Source: Patescibacteria group bacterium UBA6263
GTDB taxonomy: Bacteria; Patescibacteriota; Gracilibacteria; Absconditabacterales; Absconditicoccaceae
Assembly: GCA_002441085.1 (NCBI GenBank)
Contig: DJVF01000007.1
Coordinates: forward strand, 1 to 34,905
Direction: 5' to 3'
DNA length: 34,905 nucleotides
The notes below the pieces were generated by a model, which worked only from the letters and a program-made list of their open reading frames with translations, did no database searches and had not been told where the DNA came from. Made by a program: the position numbers and the translations under genes. Below are positions 29,627 through 34,905 of this stretch, one piece after another (within the stretch, counting starts at the first letter, position 1; the number at the start of each line of letters is the position of its first letter).

Positions 29627-30475
29627 TTATTGTGATAACATTTTGTCTATTTCTTCTACAAATTTTGATACAGGATATGCTCATGCAACCACAACATATT
29701 CTCCATTCAAAGAGTTTACTATTACATTGCCTGGTGTTCATGTTACTCCAAATCCTTGTCATTCTTGTATTTGAGCATCTACTCTAGATTTAAATTTACC
29801 ACTATCCAAACAACTATCAAAGTCGCTTGATTTCAATCCAATATCTTTAGCTAATTTTTTCAAACTATCTTCACTAGTATCATCAGCTGCAAAAGTTTTT
29901 ACTAAATATTCATAATATTTTTCACTTCCTCATAAATCACCAGCACATTCTACTCATTCAGAAACTTTGGGAGCTGCAGGATGTAGACTCACTATAGGGA
30001 ATTGTCTAAATATTTTATTTACCTTACCTTCATATTGTTCCAAGACTTGTTCCAAAGTACCTTCTTGAGATTGTCTTTTACAGAAAGGACACAGAATATC
30101 AGAATATTCCAAAATACTTATTTGTGCTTCTGGATTACCCAAAATATATCAATCTTGTTTTATATTGTTCAATTTTTCTACAATTCATTGATCTGGTCAT
30201 TTAGTTGTATCGTTGCTTAATTCTGGTTGATCTTGAGTGTCTCACTGTATAGATCCAAGAAATTGATTGATAGAATCTTTTTGTTGTTGTACATATTGAT
30301 CTGAACTATATAGCTGCTGTACCATAGCAAAATTTTCTGCTCATCAAGCTTTCATTTCTTCTAATTTCCAAGATGGATCTTTTCTAACTATAACAAATAC
30401 TGTCAACAATATGTTTATAGCTATAAGAACAAAAAACCATATATGGATTTGTTCAATTTTTTTAATTTCCTTCAT
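29627..30475 (-). CDS. Membrane-anchored DsbA-like thiol oxidoreductase
   Basis: 282 aa. An N-terminal anchor at residues ~11-32 (IWFFVLIAINILLTVFVIV) is followed by a ~60-residue module (SWKLEEMKAGGAENF, LYSSDQYVQQQKDSI) and a linker. The thioredoxin-fold domain begins GNPEAQISILEYSDILCPFC, with active site CPFC and later VTGTPGNVIVNS giving the cis-proline. It resembles the BdbD/DsbA-type 'DSBA-like thioredoxin' proteins of CPR and Gram-positive bacteria. It probably forms disulfides in exported proteins, several of which in this window carry paired cysteines. No DsbB/VKOR partner gene is in the window. The next gene upstream encodes a copy of its N-terminal module. Confidence 0.9.
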
Positions 30476-30518
30476 TATAAAAATAATAATTTAACTAAAA
30501 TATTTTTGATAAGTTGAT

Positions 30519-30920
30519 TTATTGAGTTTCAATTTCCAAAGGAAGATCTTGGACATCTTCTTGTACAGGCAGCACCATTTCTTGTTCTAATCCCTCGTTA
30601 GCAAAAGAATTTATAACTTGCATAATTGCTCATCTTTGTTGTTCTTTATAAGTATCCATTTTGTATAAGTTTTTGACCAATTCTAGATTTTCTCTTCATC
30701 CAACTTTTAGTGCCTCAATATTCCATGCAGAATTTGAATTTAAAGAGTTCCAAATACCTACTGCCAAATTTAATATAAGTAATACAATAACCAGTGTGGT
30801 AAAACAATTTTTTGTTTTGCTTCCACAGCAATTTTCTTCATGTTTTTTTGTTTCTACTATAACTGGAGATGTTTTTTTTATCACAGGAGTAGTTTTTTTA
30901 GTAGTTTTTTTAACAACCAT
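30519..30920 (-). CDS. Small membrane protein homologous to the DsbA-like protein's N-terminal module
   Basis: 133 aa. The N-terminus is Lys/Thr/Pro-rich (VVKKTTKKTTPVIKKTSPV), with a CC pair and a third Cys at residues ~29-37, then a transmembrane helix (TTLVIVLLILNLAVGIW). After it WNIEALKVGGRENLELVKNL and YKMDTYKEQQ align with WKLEEMKAGGAENFAMVQQL and YSSDQYVQQQ of the adjacent DsbA-like protein, at the same distance from the membrane. There is no thioredoxin domain; the tail is acidic. It is translated just upstream of the DsbA-like gene (43-base gap), so probably co-expressed. A scaffold or partner role through the shared module is inference. Confidence 0.75.
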
Positions 30921-31045
30921 TTTGAAAATATAATAAAATATAAAAAATAGATTTAATGCTAATAAACTATGTAAGTATTTAAAGCCCCAAAGCAAGTCAA
31001 TAAGTTTAATTAAATTTGACAAAGTTTTAAATTAGTGATTAATTA

Positions 31046-32353
31046 TTATAGATGTTTGTTGTTTGATATCTTACTCAAGTATCAGTTAATTAATCAGTAG
31101 CTTATAAAAAACATATAATTTACCATGCTATCTTCAAATACATGTAAAAATATTCACATTATAAGTAGACTTAGTCGTCCAATATTTAAATATTTTCGTA
31201 TAATAAATATATATTCAGATTTTATATTGTTTATATTTTCTGTCCAATACTTCTTTATTTTTTTTTCAATATCGATTACAGCATATCGTATAAGTGCCCG
31301 TAGTATAAATCATATAGTCCCTACTTCTATAATTATTTGTATAAAATAATTCTCCGGCAAAATAGTTCCATTGTGATGAATCGCAGGTCATGCAGTACCC
31401 AATCACATTCACATTGGAGTTTGTATTATTTGATTTACACTTCCAAATTTTGCTAATATATGATTTATAGTAGAAGTATCTTTGAGTAAACTCAGTACAA
31501 TTATTCATATAATTCACATCAATATTATTATTGAGCTTTTTATTTTATTTTTTTTAATCCAGTTTATATTTAATAATATAAATACAAAAGCTCATCATAA
31601 GATGGCAGTTCTAGAAAGCGTAAACAGTATCGCCAATATCCAGACCATCATCAAAGTTAGATTCCAAAATTGTTTATTCTTCCAATTAAATATTTCTTTC
31701 CATTTATTTATTTTGACTTTGAATGACAACAATACTATTGGTAGAAAAGCGATTAAAAAATACCCATAGTTATTGGGCCCAGCAAATAGTCACTGCCATC
31801 TGAGAGTTCATTCATAACCAGTGAGATAATATATAGGGGGATTTTTTCCAAAAAAGAAATCATTTAATGGGCCATATCATATATTCATAAAAAATTCTGG
31901 CCAAATCAATTTGGCTCATTGCCAAACAAATCCCAACAAAACTATCGACATCAACAGATATCATATTCGTCCAAATTTTTGTATATTTTTTATTTTATCT
32001 TTTGATACAAATCATAAAAAACTTGCACTCAAAAAAATAAATATATAAAAAAACCCATACTTGATTCATATCAATATGTCTGATATAGATTTGTCCATCC
32101 ATAGCGATATCAATACTCCTCGTATCATCAATATTGCAAAGAGAATCCAAGGCCTCTTTCGTTTCAAAAAATAATCTTTCCATTCTTTTCGATAGGTCAA
32201 AAATATAATAGCAAAAAATAATATTCGTATACCATCTCTAATCAAGGCTGGCAATTGAGGTGATTCTCATCCAAATATTCAATATATTACTACAGTAACC
32301 AATATGTGGTACAATACCATCAATCCCAAAAATACTTTCAAAAATTTGAACAT
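31046..32353 (-). CDS. O-antigen ligase/polymerase-like membrane protein (Wzy_C family)
   Basis: 435 aa with about ten to eleven membrane helices. Family landmarks: RWQGLFAGPNNYGYFLIAFL near residue 190, FTLSRTAILGGAFVFI near 250, and a large loop MGMGLGTAGPAIHHNGTILP, then ENYFIQIIIEVGTIGF. These match the Wzy_C pattern (R..G...gPN, SR..., ENyyl.l..e.G..G). Such enzymes transfer or polymerise lipid-linked glycans on the outer face of the membrane. No lipid A genes are seen, so glycosylation of a surface polymer or proteins is more likely here. Divergent from the glycosyltransferase at 32439 with an 85-base gap that should hold both promoters. Confidence 0.85.
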
Positions 32354-32438
32354 TAGTTTTTTGTATATAAAAATCATTGCAAAATAAACAGAATAAGTTA
32401 TTTATATATCAGTTTACAAAATAAATACAAGCAGAATT

Positions 32439-33413
32439 ATGAGATACAAAATTTCTATAGTTATACCAAGTAGATGAAATATCGATAATATGTTAAATAT
32501 TTTTTGATGTCTTCAAAAACAGGCTTTTCAAAATTTCAATGTTTATTTGATAATAGATTCTTTTTTGGATCTTGATTGATATCAAAAAATCCAATCAACT
32601 CTAATCAAAAAATTCAACCTAAACCCACAAGATTTTTCTCAAGGTAATTGAGTCCGAGATAGAAAATATAATTTAGTCTCCAACTTAAATTCAGCTTTTG
32701 GTTCTCATAAAGGGGAGTGAGCTAGCTATGTTAGAAATTATTGATTAAATTTAGCCAGTTGAGAATTTATAAATTTTTTTGATGATGATATAATTTTTGA
32801 TGATAGTTATTTACAACAAAGCTTAGATTATTGGACGTCATTAAAAAATAAATTATCAAAAGATCTAGTACTTACACCCACCTTGATGTATAGACAGACC
32901 TGACAAATTCAAAATCAATGATTCAAGCGTTATATATTCCGACAATCTAGACCACAAATCAATTTCCTAAAAGATAAAAATTCTGATTTTATTCAGCTTT
33001 ATTCAGGTAATTCATTATTCGCTCCATCATCATTATTCAAACAATTTCAATTTGATACTGATATTAATTTTGTTGCAGAAGATTTGGATTTTACGTATTC
33101 TATTCACAAATCTTGATATCCCATTATAGTACTTGCAGACATCAAAGTTTATCATATGGAAAGAGAAAAAACTTTGCTACAACAGGCTCGAGTATGAGAT
33201 CCACTTTCAGCCTACCAAAAATGAAGAAACAGAATTATATTTGTACGTAAACATTGAAATATTCGACAAAAAATATTATTTTTTTGTTTTGGTCTACGAG
33301 CCAACAATCTCCGATTGATTCTAAAAATTCTAAAATATTCCCATTGAAAACAAAAAAAGGACTTGATCCTTAGTTTTCTAAAATGAAATTGGGAATGATT
33401 ATTCAAATATTAA
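32439..33413 (+). CDS. Family 2 glycosyltransferase
   Basis: 324 aa. GT-A fold landmarks: KISIVIPSRGNIDNML at the N-terminus, a YVRNYGLNLASGEFINFFDDDI block with the metal-binding DDD near residue 110, and FVAEDLDFTYSIHKSGYPI (the ED...D...G acceptor/base motif) near 215. The protein ends with a hydrophobic-basic region (RIIFVRKHGNIRQKILFF) that may touch the membrane. It transfers a sugar from a nucleotide donor, probably to a surface glycan, given its neighbours. The stop at 33411-33413 overlaps that of the convergent pyruvyl-transferase gene. Confidence 0.88.
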
Positions 33414-34498
33414 AAATCTTTCAAAACTTCCTGCATTTTCAATATTTTCTTTTGATAAGGATAGACTTTTACCTTTACTCACAAAAATTTTGCTATCATA
33501 AAAAGATGTAATCTACCAGTAAATACTATTTCAGCTCATTTTAAAATTTGCAAAAATTTCTCAAAATCATTCTCTCGATCCAGTACGGTCATTCCGGCGT
33601 CAAGTTTTGCAGCCTGTCTGCCGACAGGCAGGCCGGAATCTGCTAACAACCAAGATTGCTTCGATTCTCTCGCAATGACATTTTTAATTTTTTCTAAATA
33701 TTTCATATCATTATACTCTTCGTTTATTCACTTACTTACAGGAACAAAATATACATCATAACCTTTGTTTACATATTCCTGCACATCTGCAATTACTTCA
33801 TCCAAAAACTTTTCAGCATTTTTATTTAGATTCACTACTATATAAGAATGTTTCAATGCCTGCCTGTCCGGTAGGCAGGTTTCAATGCTTCAATGTTTCA
33901 ATGACCAATCATAAGCAAAATAAGCCGTATCCATAAAAAATTCTACATTTTGGAATCAGTATTTTTTTATATTATTTACACATTCATTATCTCTAGCATA
34001 AACCCTTTCTGTATTTTTTAAAAGGAAATCAAATGGAAACTTATTTATCAATTTTTGGGGTATTTGTATTCCTCACATTAGATATATTTTTGCTCATGTG
34101 AAACAGCAGGGTAGTATACTTATTAGTCGATATCGATATGAATTGGGATTCTCCTCTGTTAATATTTCTCCTCATCATATTATGATGCTATCTATTTCAC
34201 GATATTGTTTTCGTTCTTTCAATTTTCACTCTTTCAAATAATTTAAACCTGATTTTAATCACTTTGGGATCTCAGTCAAGAAAATAATTTTACTTACATT
34301 TACAAATTTTTCCAAAAATCATTTTAACCAATCTACGTCAAAAGCAGCAATATAAATCTTTTTTTTTTGCTTCATCAAAAGTTTGATTGTCCCTAACAAT
34401 ATCAATTCATCTCATAGATTTTTATAAGATCGATTGCCAACAATCAGAACCTTATTTCAATGTATATCTAGGTTTCTATTCAGATTTTTTTCTTTCAT
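33410..34498 (-). CDS. Polysaccharide pyruvyl transferase, CsaB-like
   Basis: 362 aa. Landmarks: VLIVGNRSYKNLGDELILLG near residue 17 (NxGDE motif), IDSIIIGGGEILTEENPN near 110, KIYLMGGIQIP, VYARDNECVNNIKKYG and a C-terminal IVFTGRLHLFMIAKFLGV (GxRlH motif). The family adds pyruvate ketals to sugars; CsaB modifies cell-wall polymers that hold S-layer proteins. Two GC-rich palindromic repeats lie inside the frame and are translated: one gives CLPDRQA, the other LADSGLPVGRQAAKLDAGMT. The second falls between conserved blocks, so it may be tolerated as a loop. Native glycine codons include TGA; the repeat-derived ones are GGN. Confidence 0.82.
33588..33679. repeat. Composite palindromic repeat (copy 2), within the pyruvyl-transferase gene
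   Basis: ATTCCGGC (33591-33598) pairs with GCCGGAAT (33632-33639), enclosing the palindrome CCTGTCTGCCGACAGGCAGG. It is followed by ATTGC (33655-33659)...GCAAT (33672-33676). The same two-part layout is at 13589-13650. Here it is read through as protein. Confidence 0.8.
33859..33879. repeat. GC-rich palindrome (third copy), with flanking CATTGAA repeats
   Basis: CCTGCCTGTCC GGTAGGCAGG is a near-perfect palindrome flanked on both sides by units of TTTCAATG/CTTCAATG (four copies at 33851-33858 and 33880-33902). It lies within the pyruvyl-transferase reading frame. Confidence 0.8.
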
Positions 34499-34583
34499 TT
34501 GTTGATCTATTATAAATCATTCTACAATCTTTTAATTAGATAATTAGTAATTAGTTAATTTTCTAATTCAAGTTTAAATTAAA

Positions 34584-34616
34584 AATCTCCTCCAAGCTTA
34601 CAAGCTCAAGGAGATT
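34584..34616 (-). terminator. Intrinsic terminator of the partial gene 34639-34905
   Basis: AATCTCCT pairs with AGGAGATT, with an inner AGCTT/AAGCT-like stem. On the minus strand the hairpin runs into TTTTTAATTT. It lies 23 bases past the stop of the partial gene. The remaining bases 34499-34583 are AT-rich without a recognised signal other than possible promoter space for the pyruvyl transferase. Confidence 0.8.
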
Positions 34617-34638
34617 ATTTTGTTTTTGTTGGATTGCT

Positions 34639-34905
34639 TTAATTTGGTAAATTTCTATCTTTGGTTCCCGTATGTCGTATATCTATTTTATTTAGATAAT
34701 CAGCATATGCTGATACATTACTATTCAAAGTAGGAGATTTCTCTTTTAAATCACCAAGCCATCAAGCGTCTATCACTTCAGTATCCATTGTCCGTCAATA
34801 ATTTCTAGGATCTCGTCGTTCTTTTGATTTGTCTCATTGTCTCATAGTATAAACCAAGTCTCATAATCAATTCAATGGCGTAAGTGTTTTTATATTATGC
34901 AACAA
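34639..34905 (-). CDS. Unidentified protein, C-terminal 88 residues (partial)
   Basis: The 5' end lies beyond the window. The frame is open from 34905 and stops with TAA. The visible part is polar, with LNGLGDLVYTMRQGDKSKER and DTEVIDAGWLGDLKEKSPTL, ending HTGTKDRNLPN. Five of its glycines are TGA, consistent with a native gene. There is no membrane segment or known motif; I cannot assign a family. Confidence 0.7.

Overview
The window reads correctly only when TGA is translated as glycine (genetic code 25). TGA codons fall on conserved glycines in nearly every recognisable family: all four glycines of the second Walker A of the ABC-F ATPase, the Fmt, FolD and GreA motifs, and the lipobox of an exported ferredoxin. 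Every native gene assigned here ends in TAA or TAG. Together with the very AT-rich DNA, this places the organism in Candidatus Absconditabacteria (SR1) or Gracilibacteria (BD1-5), ultra-small host-dependent bacteria of the Patescibacteria/CPR. Which of the two cannot be decided from this window. Almost all gene boundaries below were re-derived with code 25; standard-code ORFs are fragments of them.

Layout. 1-3903 (+): end of a DnaQ-type exonuclease, then an operon of Uup-like ABC-F ATPase, EngB GTPase and a membrane metallophosphoesterase. 4043-6316 (-): a five-gene run of small envelope proteins, including a ferric-reductase-like heme membrane protein overlapping a lipoprotein ferredoxin. 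6528-7472 (+): RluA-type pseudouridine synthase. 7527-8969 (-): two genes with 32 glycines and no TGA codon, bounded by strong terminators, apparently recent imports from a standard-code donor. 9157-13580: MtaB-like tRNA methylthiotransferase, a peptidoglycan-binding protein, a tail-fibre-like surface protein, a small membrane protein and FolD. 13581-13861: a non-coding block of hairpins and GC-rich palindromes. 13862-15727 (-): a single ORF joining YidD, methionyl-tRNA formyltransferase and a serine hydrolase inserted inside Fmt. 15837-18545 (-): a large SBBP-repeat surface protein. 18784-21217 (+): HolA, a hypothetical exported protein and a glutamate-racemase homologue lacking both catalytic cysteines. 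21330-21491 (-): a minimal ferredoxin. 21635-24229 (+): HrcA, a coiled-coil protein, Nudix hydrolase, an HPF-like protein and GreA. 24398-29532 (+): two surface proteins and a divergent ValRS-like protein. 29627-30920 (-): a DsbA-like oxidoreductase and a protein consisting only of its N-terminal module. 31046-34498: O-antigen-ligase-like protein, family 2 glycosyltransferase and a CsaB-like pyruvyl transferase, a surface-glycan region. 34639-34905 (-): an unidentified partial gene.

The genes fall into two themes: basic information processing (tRNA modification and charging, formylation, replication, ribosome assembly, transcript cleavage) and an elaborate envelope (surface adhesin-like proteins, extracytoplasmic redox proteins, glycan synthesis), as expected for a cell living attached to another. 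No gap without a gene exceeds 300 bases. I saw no tRNA, rRNA, CRISPR array or insertion sequence. No clear Shine-Dalgarno motif precedes the starts I inspected.
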